Shown: positions 1-9,279, counted from the first letter of the stretch. The stretch is 44,564 nt of DNA from Clostridiaceae bacterium (GCA_020832135.1 JAFIFG010000071.1:1-44564), one strand, 5' to 3'. Translations and numbers: made by a program. Notes: generated by a model from the letters alone, not told the origin.

Positions 1-200
1 TTTTCCTCATCATAGCTTAGGTTATATAGTTCTTTGATTCCTTTAATATCTATAACTGCCTCAGGTGCTAGATGATTTTCCCTCATTCTTACAACTAAAT
101 CTGTTCCACCATTTAGAATATGTGCACCTTCACCATATTTCACTAATAACTCACTGGCTTCCTTTAATGTTTCAGGCTTAAAATACTCAAATTTTTTCAT
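1..200 (-). CDS. FAD-binding subunit of a xanthine dehydrogenase/CO dehydrogenase-type enzyme (5' part only)
   Basis: Only the first 66 or so codons are present; the gene runs off the left edge. The reading starts MKKFEYFKPETLKEASELL and continues with the motif ILNGGTDLVVRMR, which is the FAD-contacting loop (GGTDL) of the CoxM/XdhB family. These subunits pass electrons from a molybdenum hydroxylase and its 2Fe-2S subunit to an acceptor. The ATG at 198-200 follows GGAGGTG at good spacing, so the start is firm. Partner subunits should lie to the left of the window. The substrate (purine, nicotinate, aldehyde or other) cannot be told from this fragment. Confidence 0.85.
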   Translation of the reverse strand, partial: MKKFEYFKPETLKEASELLVKYGEGAHILNGGTDLVVRMRENHLAPEAVIDIKGIKELYNLSYDEE

Positions 201-466
201 CCCACTTCACCTCCATATTGTAATAAAAAGCATTATTATGTTTTTTTAAATATTAATAACACATACAAATTAAACTAATGTTTTGTAAGTTTATAAATAT
301 AGTTATTTAAACAAATTTTTAAATATTTGAGTGAAAACGTTGTCAAATTTTATATAATTCGACATCTTTCATAGTTATGTTACTATTATACTTTATTTAC
401 CCTGCTAATTTCCTTGTTATAACACTATAAAAATTCTGTCTTTTCCTTTGTTTGTTTAGTAACATT

Positions 467-2131
467 TTATAATTTTTCACTAAGGCCTAATATTTTTGCC
501 ATCGCGTATTGCCCTCTGAAGCTTAAAATATCCTGGATGTGTAGTCCTACTTGGACAATTCCTTTTCCGTCTAATCTAGATACAGCCGCAAATTTAAAGT
601 ATTTCCCATCAATATCTCTTATTTGCATAGGCTGACATACTTTTAATTTAGGATTTTGTAGAATTTTATAAAATTCATAGGCTTGTGTAGCCTCATCATT
701 AGTAAAGGTAAAACCTATTCCATTTGGATTGTTACAATAAACAGTAGTAGCACTGGCATCGGTTATATAAAATTCTGATATACCAGTTTCCCTTGACATC
801 TTTTCAAGGAAATCATTGTTTACTATACCATCTTTAACTAAAGTAGCCACTTTTTCACATAGAGAAATTAATTCTTTATCCAATTGTTCTTCAAAATTCT
901 TTGTAAATTCATTGAAATTATTAGAGATATCTATGATGCTATTGGAAACTGTAAGATTATTTTCTTCATTTTTTACCTGTTGACTTATTTCGCCTTTCAT
1001 ATCTTCTATAGTCCCATTCAGTTCATTTGTAAAACCAGCGGATCTTTCAACATTTTGTGCTAACGTTTCAACCGCCATATTTTGTTCTTTTATGCTATTG
1101 GAGATATGGTTTATAAAGTCCATCATGGCTTTTATTTTTTCGTTTATTTCTTTTAAGTCATTACTAGCCCTATTGCTTTTTTCTCTTATATCCGTAGTTC
1201 TAGTAGTGCATAATCTCGAGCCTTCCATTACCTTCTTTATCTTTGCCTGTATAGATACTATACTATTATTTATCTCTTTAGAGGTATCTGCACTTTGATT
1301 GGCAAGCTTTTTAATTTCTTCTGCCACTACCGCAAATCCTCTACCGGCACTACCAGCTTTAGCAGCTTCTATAGATGCATTTAATGACAATAAATTTGTT
1401 TTATCAGCTATTTCTGTAATTACATTACTCATAAGAGTTATAGACTCTACCAACCCACCCAATTCCTGTATGTCTTTGGAATTATCACTGGTAAGTTTTT
1501 GTATTTCGTAAATTCCTTCTAGAGTATCATCAATTTCCTTACTATTATTTTCTATTTTTTCTACAGAACTCATAGTAAAATCTCTAAATTCATAGGTGCT
1601 GCTGGCAACCTCAGAATTTGATCCTAATAATTGTTCTGCTATAGCAGCATTTTCCTCTGAATCGTTGGTGATGGTGAAGGAATTTTCATTTATTTCTAAT
1701 ACACCATTTGATATTTTATGAATATTTTGCAGTGTGTTGTTAGTGTTATCTTGTAGTTTTTTAGCAAAATCCTTCATATGTACTTTTGCATGCATAATGT
1801 TATATAGCCAGTTTTGCATGTTGCCTTTTAATTTCTTTATGTTGTCGTCTATTTCCTGAAAGTCTTCTACCACTATGCCTCCCCTCATTTCTGCTAGGAA
1901 ATTACCCCTTACATATTGCTGTAAAAGTTCTTGGATACTGCTGATGGTATCTGTTAGCTTTTTATGAATATGAAAAAAAGCTGCCAACATTACAATCAAA
2001 AGCACACTTGAGGAAACTAATAGATGTAGTATCATAGATTCAATTCTACCATAGGTAAATACATAAGTTCCTGCATTTACAATTAAAACTACTGCTGTAA
2101 TCACTGCATAGTGCTGCTTTAGCTTTAGCAT
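467..2131 (-). CDS. Methyl-accepting chemotaxis protein with a C-terminal sensor-like domain
   Basis: A 554-residue chemoreceptor. Two hydrophobic helices (about residues 8-28 and 33-53) sit close together with almost no loop, so there is no extracellular sensor. A coiled-coil signalling region follows; its hairpin tip near residues 243-270 reads [17 protein letters not shown] then [15 protein letters not shown], the CheA/CheW contact region. The last 130 residues (from about 420) form a separate globular domain containing [18 protein letters not shown] and [20 protein letters not shown], which resembles a PAS/Cache-like ligand domain. That order (signalling module first, sensor last) is unusual and implies sensing of a cytoplasmic signal. 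The start has GAGGGG upstream. It is transcribed alone; no che genes are nearby. Confidence 0.9.
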   Translation of the reverse strand: MLKLKQHYAVITAVVLIVNAGTYVFTYGRIESMILHLLVSSSVLLIVMLAAFFHIHKKLTDTISSIQELLQQYVRGNFLAEMRGGIVVEDFQEIDDNIKKLKGNMQNWLYNIMHAKVHMKDFAKKLQDNTNNTLQNIHKISNGVLEINENSFTITNDSEENAAIAEQLLGSNSEVASSTYEFRDFTMSSVEKIENNSKEIDDTLEGIYEIQKLTSDNSKDIQELGGLVESITLMSNVITEIADKTNLLSLNASIEAAKAGSAGRGFAVVAEEIKKLANQSADTSKEINNSIVSIQAKIKKVMEGSRLCTTRTTDIREKSNRASNDLKEINEKIKAMMDFINHISNSIKEQNMAVETLAQNVERSAGFTNELNGTIEDMKGEISQQVKNEENNLTVSNSIIDISNNFNEFTKNFEEQLDKELISLCEKVATLVKDGIVNNDFLEKMSRETGISEFYITDASATTVYCNNPNGIGFTFTNDEATQAYEFYKILQNPKLKVCQPMQIRDIDGKYFKFAAVSRLDGKGIVQVGLHIQDILSFRGQYAMAKILGLSEKL

Positions 2132-2260
2132 TTTATTACCCCTCTTCTTGATAGTATATTGATACCCATTTTCACATGATATAAACTTTTAAATAATATG
2201 AATATTCAATTAATATTTATTTTTATTTTTATGTGAAGTCATGATATCTAAAAAGCAATG

Positions 2261-2296
2261 AAAATAGGATGCAATAGTGAAATTCTATAGCATCCC
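2261..2296 (-). terminator. Possible terminator downstream of rph
   Basis: GGATGC-ATAG arms at 2267-2277 and 2285-2295 pair with one mismatch around a 7-nt loop. On the minus strand the hairpin is followed by TATTTTCATTGCTTTTT. It is about 100 bp after the rph stop, so its link to rph is inferred. The rest of the 269-bp gap between the chemoreceptor and rph shows nothing else I can support. Confidence 0.45.
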
Positions 2297-2400
2297 ATTT
2301 CAAACCTTTGTAGTCTCTAATAAATATAATATTTTTTTATGTACCGTTTTTGTTAACTGTTAACAAATTAAAACTGTTCTGTATGTTAGGAGTCTCTAAT

Positions 2401-3147
2401 TTATTGTGTAATCGTTCTATTAACTATCTCTTCTCCTAATACTTCTTTTTGCATTGCTATAAGATCTTTATTGCCTTTTTCTGCTAATCTTAACAACTCC
2501 TTCAAATCATCTTTTGAAAAAGGTGCTTCTTCACCAGTACCTTGTACTTCTATAAATTCTTCTTTATCCGTCATAACAATATTCATATCCACTTTTGCCT
2601 TTGAATCCTCTTCATAACAAAGATCTAGTATATGTTTATTATCTACGATTCCTACACTAACTGCTGATACAAAGTTTTTTATACAGGATTTATTTAAGGT
2701 TTTCTTCTCTAAGAGACTATGAACAGCATCCACTAAGGCCACAAAAGCTCCTGTAATAGCAGCTGTTCTAGTGCCGCCATCCGCCTGTATTACATCACAA
2801 TCAATCCATATAGTTCTCTCACCTATTGCATTCAAATCAACTACAGATCTTAATGCACGTCCTATAAGTCGTTGAATCTCTTGAGTTCTACCATCAATTT
2901 TCCCTCTGGAGGATTCTCTTATTTTTCTGGAATGAGTTGAACTTGGCAGCATAGAGTATTCTGCAGTAATCCATCCTTTTCCTGCACCTTTTAGAAAAGG
3001 TGGTACCTTGTCCTCTATCATAGCAGTACATATCACTTTTGTTTCACCCATTTCAACTAATACAGCACCTTGAGGATGCTTAGTAAAATTTCTAGTAAAT
3101 TTTACAGGTCTTAGATCTTCATATCCTCTTCCATCTATTCTACTCAA
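2401..3147 (-). CDS. rph: Ribonuclease PH
   Basis: A 248-residue phosphorolytic 3'-to-5' exoribonuclease that trims tRNA 3' extensions using phosphate. The sequence is full length for the family and shows the RNase PH signatures RPVKFTRNF near the N terminus, [35 protein letters not shown] (the phosphate-binding and oligomer region) and [18 protein letters not shown]. The start is TTG with GGGAG seven bases upstream. It lies downstream of gerM on the same strand, the same order known from Bacillus subtilis, but a strong terminator separates the two here, so rph probably has its own promoter. In B. subtilis an rdgB-type gene follows rph; here the next gene is a chemoreceptor. Confidence 0.97.
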   Translation of the reverse strand: MSRIDGRGYEDLRPVKFTRNFTKHPQGAVLVEMGETKVICTAMIEDKVPPFLKGAGKGWITAEYSMLPSSTHSRKIRESSRGKIDGRTQEIQRLIGRALRSVVDLNAIGERTIWIDCDVIQADGGTRTAAITGAFVALVDAVHSLLEKKTLNKSCIKNFVSAVSVGIVDNKHILDLCYEEDSKAKVDMNIVMTDKEEFIEVQGTGEEAPFSKDDLKELLRLAEKGNKDLIAMQKEVLGEEIVNRTITQ

Positions 3148-3290
3148 AAATAATCTCCCTCTCTAAAATTAAAGTATTTTGTATCTTGTATTGTACCATA
3201 TTTTCTTTCCCATATAAAAGTTTATCCAAATTTTATACTTTTTATTGTTTTAAAATATAATAGAGCTTTATGTAATTACATGTAATTTCT

Positions 3291-3328
3291 CAAAAACATA
3301 GGGATAGAGACTTTCTCTATCCCTATGT
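3291..3328 (-). terminator. Intrinsic terminator after gerM
   Basis: A perfect 15-bp stem (3296-3310 with 3314-3328, arm ACATAGGGATAGAGA) with a 3-nt loop. On the minus strand it is followed by TTTTTGAG. It sits 15 bp after the gerM stop codon. Confidence 0.88.
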
Positions 3329-3342
3329 AACTATGAGTGTTT

Positions 3343-4347
3343 TTAAAACTTATTTGAGTAATTCGGTAAATTTAAAGTTACATTTGAATGAAGTTCAATC
3401 TCTGTCCCTCCAGAGAGAATTCTTACTTGTGAGATAGTTGGTTCTATTTCCTTTAATGTTAAACCTAATTCATGTACCAGCGATTGCTGATGATTAGGAT
3501 TTTCTGGTACTCTTTTAATTTCTTCTGTAAGATCTATATAAGCAACACCGTCTCTTACATAAACATCGTTGACTGATGTACCTACAGGAATTTCGCTATA
3601 TAATCCACTACCCTCTGGTGCCCCTTCTAATAATGCCACTAAGGCTGATTTAATATCCACCTTTAAAGCATTTACTGATTTTGTTACAGGCACAAAGAAG
3701 GTATCCTCTCCATTTACAGTACCTTTATAATATACTGTTACTGGTAAGCTTTCTTGGCACAAGCTATCAGCAATATTAATATGCTGTCTTTCAAATGGTT
3801 CACTTACTTTAGTACCATATGTAAGCTTTTTAACTATGTCTCCCTCTACTAGGATTTGTACCTTATCAATAGTTTCAAATTCTGTTAAGGTATAAACTAT
3901 AGACTGTACAATAGCTTTTTCTTCTACTTCATTGCTATAGCTTAAAAGATTCTTATTAAAGTCTACTCGACAAAGTCCTTCATTAATTGACATTCCTATT
4001 ATTTCTGTGCCCGCAGGTAGAACAGGTAATAGGCCTACTGTTGATAAATCCTCCCTTACTACCGGTCTATCTACAAGTTGACTAATAGCAGATTTAGCAA
4101 TCCCTTCCTCCCATGGTATGCTTCTCATGACAGGAATCACTAATCCTTGTTCATCTCTATAATAAAGTACTGTTTCTCTGTGTCCTTCCTCTTCCCCTTG
4201 TAGCAAATCTTCGTTATCTAATACATAATTTACTTCTGATGTGTCTGTTCCACTTCCCAGTAGTCGATCAATTGGATTTTGACACCCCGTCAAGATCATT
4301 ATAAGACATAGTATCATGACGATAGCCATCGGTCTATAAATCTTCAT
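3343..4347 (-). CDS. gerM: GerM-type lipoprotein with two GerMN domains
   Basis: A 334-residue secreted lipoprotein. The signal peptide ends in the lipobox LTGC (cysteine near residue 22), so the mature protein should be anchored to the outer face of the membrane. Two copies of the GerMN (sporulation and spore germination) domain follow, roughly residues 60-185 and 200-325; each carries a motif of the type GTEIIGMSINEGLCRVDFNKN or GTSVNDVYVRDGVAYIDLTEE. GerM in B. subtilis is needed for sporulation and germination, where it helps join forespore and mother-cell membrane proteins. The start follows a G-rich ribosome site. Placement directly upstream of rph supports the assignment; it also marks the host as a spore former. 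Confidence 0.9.
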   Translation of the reverse strand: MKIYRPMAIVMILCLIMILTGCQNPIDRLLGSGTDTSEVNYVLDNEDLLQGEEEGHRETVLYYRDEQGLVIPVMRSIPWEEGIAKSAISQLVDRPVVREDLSTVGLLPVLPAGTEIIGMSINEGLCRVDFNKNLLSYSNEVEEKAIVQSIVYTLTEFETIDKVQILVEGDIVKKLTYGTKVSEPFERQHINIADSLCQESLPVTVYYKGTVNGEDTFFVPVTKSVNALKVDIKSALVALLEGAPEGSGLYSEIPVGTSVNDVYVRDGVAYIDLTEEIKRVPENPNHQQSLVHELGLTLKEIEPTISQVRILSGGTEIELHSNVTLNLPNYSNKF

Positions 4348-4422
4348 TTTTATTGGTCCCCCCCAGCAATATAATACCTATTCTTTATTATCATTATATT
4401 ATTAGGGTTTCTATACTATTCG

Positions 4423-4944
4423 TTATTTTCTTTTATTTCTGGTAAAATAACCGCCACGTATAGATCTAGCATCAGTTATAGTCACAAAAGTCTTTTTATT
4501 GTACTGATCTAGTATAGTATATATTTTATTTAAGTTTTTTCTAAGTATCGTCACATTTAACATGTGATGCATTCCATCCCTACCATAGCCTTCAAAAACA
4601 GTAACTCCAAAACCTTCTTCCCTAAGCCTTTCAACAAGTTTTGTATCATCTGATGGTATGGTAACCTGCACAATAATAGTCCCAAGGGCCATCTTTTCTT
4701 CCACAAAAATTCCAAAGTAATTTCCTGTTGCAAAGCCTAGAGCATAAACAATTATATTTACAGGGTTATCTAACTCAGAAATTACCTTTCCTAATGCTAA
4801 TATATAGATAGTTACTTCTATGAATCCAATCGCCGCAGCTTCTAATCGTTTTCCTCTGACCACCATGATCATACGAATTGTGGCTAAAGTCATATCAGCA
4901 ACTTTGGCAGTAAAAATAAATATATAACCTAAAAGTAAATACAT
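4423..4944 (-). CDS. DUF2179 (UPF0316) membrane protein
   Basis: A 173-residue protein with three predicted membrane helices in the first 90 residues (MYLLLGYIFIFTAKVADMTL; IGFIEVTIYILALG; NIIVYALGFATGNYFG) and a C-terminal cytosolic DUF2179 domain of about 80 residues (VERLREEGFGVTVFEGYGRDGM ... VTITDARSIRGGYF). The family is widespread in Firmicutes and structurally related to small regulatory, ACT-like folds, but its function is unknown. AAGGAGG precedes the ATG. It lies between the amidase terminator and gerM, on the same strand as both, so it may be co-transcribed with gerM. Confidence 0.88.
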   Translation of the reverse strand: MYLLLGYIFIFTAKVADMTLATIRMIMVVRGKRLEAAAIGFIEVTIYILALGKVISELDNPVNIIVYALGFATGNYFGIFVEEKMALGTIIVQVTIPSDDTKLVERLREEGFGVTVFEGYGRDGMHHMLNVTILRKNLNKIYTILDQYNKKTFVTITDARSIRGGYFTRNKRK

Positions 4945-5020
4945 CTTTTACCTCCTTAAAATACATTCTTATTCCACCATATTATATTATTGATATTATT
5001 TCAATACCCATCTATTTTAA

Positions 5021-5060
5021 AAATAATAAAAGACAGAGAATTTATCTCTGTCTTTTATTA
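5021..5060 (-). terminator. Intrinsic terminator overlapping the amidase stop codon
   Basis: AAAGACAGAG and CTCTGTCTTT arms form a stem of at least 10 bp, extended by A-T pairs. On the minus strand it is followed by TATTATTTTTA. The hairpin begins at the stop codon of the amidase gene. Confidence 0.8.
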
Positions 5061-7148
5061 TTTGTTATTTATTTCTTCAAAATACGTTGTGATTGCTTGG
5101 AACATGGCTTCCGCCGCCAATTGTTTATAGGCCTCTGTAGCTAATAAAGCCTCTTCCTCAGGATTTGTTAAGAATCCAATTTCAGTTAGAACAGCAGGCA
5201 TCTCTGTCTCTCTTAGAACATATACTCTATCTCTCGGTATAATACCTCTATCACGACGACCTAAGGTTTTTACCATCTGATTTTGAAAAATTTGTGCTAC
5301 TCTCTTGTTGTTCCGATGATCCTTTGGATCATTTTCACTAGGATAATATAGGGTTTCTACACCATTGGCACTGGTACTAAGGAAAGCATTGGCATGTACA
5401 CTTACAAACAGGTCTGCCTCCAATTGATTTGCCACCGCCGCTCTGTCTACAAGGGATACAGTAGTATCTTTATCCCTTGTCATATAGGTTCTAAATCCTG
5501 CATCTACTAATAATTTATTAAGTCGGTGGGACACATCTAAGGCTAAGTCACTTTCTCTAATCTTCTTCACAGGAGATATAGCACCTGGATCAGAACCACC
5601 ATGCCCTGGATCTATTACTATTAACATTTCTCTATATTTCAAATCTTTATTGCTTAATTCTAATAAGAATTCCTTTCCGCGTCCAGGAGAGATAACTTTA
5701 TATTCTACACCTTCCTTTAACTGTATTTCAACAATGTACTCATTTCTTCTATTGTCTTCATTAATGGTAATCTTATCTATGATATGATCATCTATTCTTA
5801 TTGTCTCCAAAGGTAATTGTATATCACTCTTTGGAATAGAGATCTCTAGTCTTCTACCACTATTAACAATCCTGAAATCATAGTTTGTAACTACATTGCT
5901 TGTTAACCTAAAGGTTGAGGTTGTCCAGTCAGTTTCCTCATATTGTAATGTCTCTAACGGTTTACCCTCTAAGAAAATAATCATTAGGTCTTCCTCTACT
6001 ATATACTCCATCTTATTTATGTCATAGGTTTCATATAGATCTAGAACTACCCTTGAGATTTTATCCTCTGGCTTGTAATGATGATCTGGTTGAAACTCAG
6101 AAATTCTAATTCCTTTAATATTATTGCTATCTACAATAAAGTTCTGTATATTGCCTGAATAATCTAGGAAGGAATCTTTAATGTCCACCACTAGCCTATT
6201 AGGATTTTGTAGTTTCATCATATTGTAGTTCTTTACATAATCTCCTTTTATTACTATGGCTTCTCTCATATTCATTGTCTCGGTTGTTACACTGGTTACA
6301 TAATTGATAAAGCTTATAACCATCTCACCAGTAGCTTCATCATAATAGGTTTTATGGTTCTTATCTTCTTCTAACTCCACAACAATTCTTGTAGTTAAGG
6401 GGTTGGTTTTAAATTGAGATGCCCTGAGGCTTACGATTCCTCTTTCTCCTATATGTTTATTTAAGGTAGAGTTAGATGCTATACCAGGATTTTCTTTTAA
6501 ATCAAACTTGGTATTTTCAAGATCAAATACAAGTCTACTTGGATTTGATAGTCTAAATGTTGAAAATTCAACCTCTTTACCAGTTTGTATGCGAATTTCA
6601 GGAAATACACCACCCTTAGTAAATCTAATATTCTCTACCACTCCTTCGTTCTCACTTATTTCTCTGTAATTTATAATGGCTGTTCTAGTATCATTGTCCC
6701 AATCCACTTCTAACCCCAGTACCTCTGCTACAAATCTGACAGGTACCATCGTTCTACCACTACCCTTATAGGTAAGAATTTTAGGTGCCACTTCATCTGG
6801 AAGTGGCTTTATTTCTCCATTTACCACTGCCAAAGGACTATCTATCATTAATAATATTTCTTTATCCTCTGTGGTTATGGTGGCAGCATATTGCTCCTGA
6901 TCCCATTCGACTTCTGCCCCCATACTCTCAGCTACAAACCTTACAGGAAGTAATGTTCTACTGTTATGTAAAACTGGCGGCACATCAGTTTCTATTTTCT
7001 CACCAAACATCTTTAATCCTGCAACATGAAAATCTGTATTCCTTCCATCCATCAGCATAGTCACCATATTTCTGCTATTAGGGCTTGCATATATGAAGGA
7101 AGTAAGCAGCATAACCAGCATTAGTACCATTGCAATTGTTTTTTTCAT
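5058..7148 (-). CDS. N-acetylmuramoyl-L-alanine amidase with copper-amine-oxidase-like and AMIN domains
   Basis: A 696-residue secreted cell-wall hydrolase that cuts the bond between muramic acid and the stem peptide. In order: a signal peptide (residues 1-22), a copper amine oxidase-like N-terminal domain made of two repeats (VPPVLHNSRTLLPVRFVAES and GSGRTMVPVRFVAEVLGLEV), two or more AMIN-type wall-targeting segments (about 170-480), and a C-terminal Amidase_3 domain. The zinc ligands are visible: H in IVIDPGHGG, E in KIRESDLALD, H in FVSVHANA, and the catalytic E in AVLTEIGFLTN. A TTG lies one codon upstream, but the ATG has the better spacing to GGGGG. It is probably involved in daughter-cell separation or spore development. 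Confidence 0.93.
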   Translation of the reverse strand: MKKTIAMVLMLVMLLTSFIYASPNSRNMVTMLMDGRNTDFHVAGLKMFGEKIETDVPPVLHNSRTLLPVRFVAESMGAEVEWDQEQYAATITTEDKEILLMIDSPLAVVNGEIKPLPDEVAPKILTYKGSGRTMVPVRFVAEVLGLEVDWDNDTRTAIINYREISENEGVVENIRFTKGGVFPEIRIQTGKEVEFSTFRLSNPSRLVFDLENTKFDLKENPGIASNSTLNKHIGERGIVSLRASQFKTNPLTTRIVVELEEDKNHKTYYDEATGEMVISFINYVTSVTTETMNMREAIVIKGDYVKNYNMMKLQNPNRLVVDIKDSFLDYSGNIQNFIVDSNNIKGIRISEFQPDHHYKPEDKISRVVLDLYETYDINKMEYIVEEDLMIIFLEGKPLETLQYEETDWTTSTFRLTSNVVTNYDFRIVNSGRRLEISIPKSDIQLPLETIRIDDHIIDKITINEDNRRNEYIVEIQLKEGVEYKVISPGRGKEFLLELSNKDLKYREMLIVIDPGHGGSDPGAISPVKKIRESDLALDVSHRLNKLLVDAGFRTYMTRDKDTTVSLVDRAAVANQLEADLFVSVHANAFLSTSANGVETLYYPSENDPKDHRNNKRVAQIFQNQMVKTLGRRDRGIIPRDRVYVLRETEMPAVLTEIGFLTNPEEEALLATEAYKQLAAEAMFQAITTYFEEINNK

Positions 7149-7282
7149 CAACTTGTCCCCCAGTCTTTTTCTCCCGTTATCGGTATCCTACCATTAGTTA
7201 TATCATTACTTGAAAGATGCCGTCAATAAATACAGAAATTTGTAACCAATATGTAAAGTAGACATGATTCTGTAATAAAGGA

Positions 7283-7311
7283 AAGAAAAAAATAGGCTGA
7301 ATTGCCTATTT
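7283..7311 (-). terminator. Intrinsic terminator after the HypE-like gene
   Basis: AAATAGGC (7290-7297) pairs with GCCTATTT (7304-7311). The minus-strand hairpin is followed by a run of seven T residues. Confidence 0.82.
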
Positions 7312-8293
7312 AAATAACTCTATATAGTTCATCAACTTCCGGTGGTTGTAATATAGTTGTTGAACTATTTTGTAATATTACCCTATTTCTCTCCGTTATT
7401 CTTCCAATCTCTGCAATGTCAATATTTTGTTGCTTCAAGGTTTGTAACAATGCTTCCTTTTTCTCCTCACTCACTGTCATTACCATGACTCCACTAGATA
7501 TCAATCTTAATGGATTTATGGACAAAGTATCACATATTTCGATAGTTTCTTTTCGTAGAGGTATTTTATCTTCATATACTTCTATACCTAAATTCGATGC
7601 CTCTGCCAACTCCCAAAGAGCTCCTAAAATACCACCCTCTGTTACGTCATGCATACTATTTACACCTAGTCTTCCAAGTAAAATTCCTTCTTTTACTACA
7701 CTGATGTCTTCAGCAAATGCTTTAGCGGTCTCAATTGTTGTTATAGATACTTTTTCTTTTAATTTTTCCTCTAAATCTGCCGCTAAAATACTTACTCCCT
7801 CCAGCCCTGCATGCTTTGTCATCAAAACTGTATCCCCTACTTGAGCGCCCTGGGAGGTTATCATTTGAGTCTTAGGCTGCATGCCTACAGCTGTAGTAGT
7901 GATTACCATGCGATTCACAGCATTGGTTATTTCTGAATGTCCCCCTATGATTTCTACATTAATGGAAGCAGCTGCCTTATTAGCTTCCTTCATGACATAA
8001 TCTAAATCTTCTTTTGTAGTACCTACGGGAGCCAATATTGTCATCATAACTCCTATAGGTTCCACTCCATTGGAGGCCACATCATTACAAGAAATATGTA
8101 TACTTAAACTTCCTATATCTTTAACTGCACCAGTGATAGGATCAGTACTCATCACACATACATTATCCCCAAAATCCACCACAGCACAATCTTCTCCTAT
8201 ACCAGGTCTAACTAAGACTTCCTTCCTTTTATGGGTGATATTGTTAAAAACAATTTCCTTTAATATTTCTGTAGGTATTTTACCAATTTCCAT
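7310..8293 (-). CDS. AIR synthase-related (PurM/HypE superfamily) ATP-binding protein
   Basis: A 327-residue member of the PurM/HypE/SelD/ThiL ATP-grasp-like superfamily. The N-terminal AIRS half shows RPGIGEDCAVVDFG, STDPITGA and SCNDVASNGVEPIGVM; the C-terminal half shows SMHDVTEGGILGALWELAEAS and LISSGVMVMTV. Overall it is closest to HypE, the hydrogenase cyanide-ligand synthase, but it ends in DELYRVI and lacks the C-terminal PRxC cysteine that HypE needs to carry the carbamoyl group. It also lacks the N-terminal Cys/Sec motif of SelD. No hyp or hydrogenase genes are nearby. These standalone HypE-like proteins are common in Clostridia; the reaction is unknown. GGAGGG precedes the ATG. Confidence 0.85.
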   Translation of the reverse strand: MEIGKIPTEILKEIVFNNITHKRKEVLVRPGIGEDCAVVDFGDNVCVMSTDPITGAVKDIGSLSIHISCNDVASNGVEPIGVMMTILAPVGTTKEDLDYVMKEANKAAASINVEIIGGHSEITNAVNRMVITTTAVGMQPKTQMITSQGAQVGDTVLMTKHAGLEGVSILAADLEEKLKEKVSITTIETAKAFAEDISVVKEGILLGRLGVNSMHDVTEGGILGALWELAEASNLGIEVYEDKIPLRKETIEICDTLSINPLRLISSGVMVMTVSEEKKEALLQTLKQQNIDIAEIGRITERNRVILQNSSTTILQPPEVDELYRVI

Positions 8294-8389
8294 TGAAACA
8301 TCCCTCCTTTATCACTAGCATTTATTATAACATATAATGACATTTTTTTGCTAAATCTTAACTTTAGCTTTTATGCTAGTCAACTCAAG

Positions 8390-8971
8390 TTAACAAAATA
8401 TATTTTTCCATTGTTCTACTGATAAAACCTTGTGATCCGACACCAAATAAAGCACCTTGATATCCTCAGGAGGAATAACATGAAAAATCATGACTTCTGC
8501 ATCATATCCTTCTTGTAAATCCCTTCTCACTTTTAAGTTATCTTCAAAACTTAAGGAAGTTTCCCAGTACTCTTGTACCATATTCCTCCCCTCCACTGCT
8601 AAATAATCCGTAGCTTTAGAAAAAGCATCTATTTCTTGTAATATAAAGGGTTCATACAATTGATTGGCTCTATTTTCGTTGGCAACCCAACACTTAGAAA
8701 TATCCACCTTCAGTGCCAATACTGCTGTATGAGAATGGAAGCTAGGAGGATTTTTATAATTCATTGTAGCAAAGATAGCTTTCTCACGAACTACCCACGA
8801 AGGAAAATCAGCAGGTCTATATTGATCTATAAAGCCATGGAAGGAGTGATAGTGCTTTTTATAACTAATCTTATCATGATATTGAATTCCCTTTAGTAAT
8901 ATATTTTTTAAATCTGTTATATGAGCTACATGGTAAATATAGCTTGTTTTACTATAGTCTTGAAAAAACAT
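8390..8971 (-). CDS. ADP-ribosyltransferase-fold protein, DarT/DUF4433-like (tentative)
   Basis: A 193-residue protein. It opens with YIYHVAHITDLKNILLKGI, the pattern with which DarT/DUF4433 ssDNA ADP-ribosyltransferases and related ART enzymes begin (an H-[IT]xxLxxIL NAD-binding segment). Near the end it carries YDAEVMIFHVIPPEDIKVLYL, matching the (Q/D)-A-E-V segment that holds the catalytic glutamate in this fold. The middle part (FATMNYKNPPSFHSHTAVLALKVDIS) is hydrophobic strand-like sequence. It is isolated: no DarG macrodomain antitoxin lies beside it. GGAGGG precedes the ATG. The fold assignment comes from motif similarity and should be treated as a hypothesis; a housekeeping role is as likely as a toxin role. 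Confidence 0.6.
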   Translation of the reverse strand: MFFQDYSKTSYIYHVAHITDLKNILLKGIQYHDKISYKKHYHSFHGFIDQYRPADFPSWVVREKAIFATMNYKNPPSFHSHTAVLALKVDISKCWVANENRANQLYEPFILQEIDAFSKATDYLAVEGRNMVQEYWETSLSFEDNLKVRRDLQEGYDAEVMIFHVIPPEDIKVLYLVSDHKVLSVEQWKNIFC

Positions 8972-9053
8972 TTAATTCCCTCCGTATCTAACAATAATTT
9001 CAATGTATTAGAAACTTTTTAATTAACAACAATATACTTAAGGAGGTGGCTTT

Positions 9054-9206
9054 TTGATAATTATTTCTTGTAATCATGCATGTGTTTATGAAGATGAAGG
9101 TATATGTACTTTAACTCATGTCACTTCAGTATCGGAATTAACCAACAAAAGCTGCGCCTATTATAGAGAAAGGAGTGTAAACAAACAGAAGCCTAACAAA
9201 ACTTAG
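9054..9206 (+). CDS. Small cysteine-containing protein (50 aa), TTG start
   Basis: A short reading frame with a textbook ribosome site (AAGGAGG at 9040-9046, seven bases before TTG). The product begins MIIISCNHACVYEDEG and continues ICTLTHVTSVSELTNKSCAYY, then a basic tail RERSVNKQKPNKT. Four cysteines are arranged C-x3-C-x7-C-x15-C, which suggests a metal site or disulfides. I recall similar 50-60 residue proteins in Clostridia, sometimes wrongly labelled as a dehydratase; their function is unknown. It stands alone between two minus-strand genes and ends before a bidirectional terminator, which supports it being a real gene. Confidence 0.72.
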   Translation: MIIISCNHACVYEDEGICTLTHVTSVSELTNKSCAYYRERSVNKQKPNKT

Positions 9207-9237
9207 TATTGTCTCTTTATTACTTAATTATTAAAAG

Positions 9238-9279
9238 AAAAGTAGCTTAGGTCTCACTATAGAGATCTAAGCTACTTTT
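9238..9279. terminator. Bidirectional intrinsic terminator
   Basis: An 18-bp stem with one G-T wobble (9238-9255 with 9262-9279, core AAAGTAGCTTAG / CTAAGCTACTTT) and a 6-nt loop, with a T run on both strands. It lies between the convergent 50-aa gene and the flippase gene. Confidence 0.88.

Noticed and set aside
2355-2375. Short palindrome TTGTTAAC-n-GTTAACAA after rph
   Set aside because: No T tail and a weak A-T stem; no basis to call it a terminator or an operator.
7310-8293. Assignment as SelD, given the selenoprotein nearby
   Set aside because: The N terminus lacks the Cys/Sec-containing glycine-rich loop of SelD, and the overall motifs are HypE/PurM-like.
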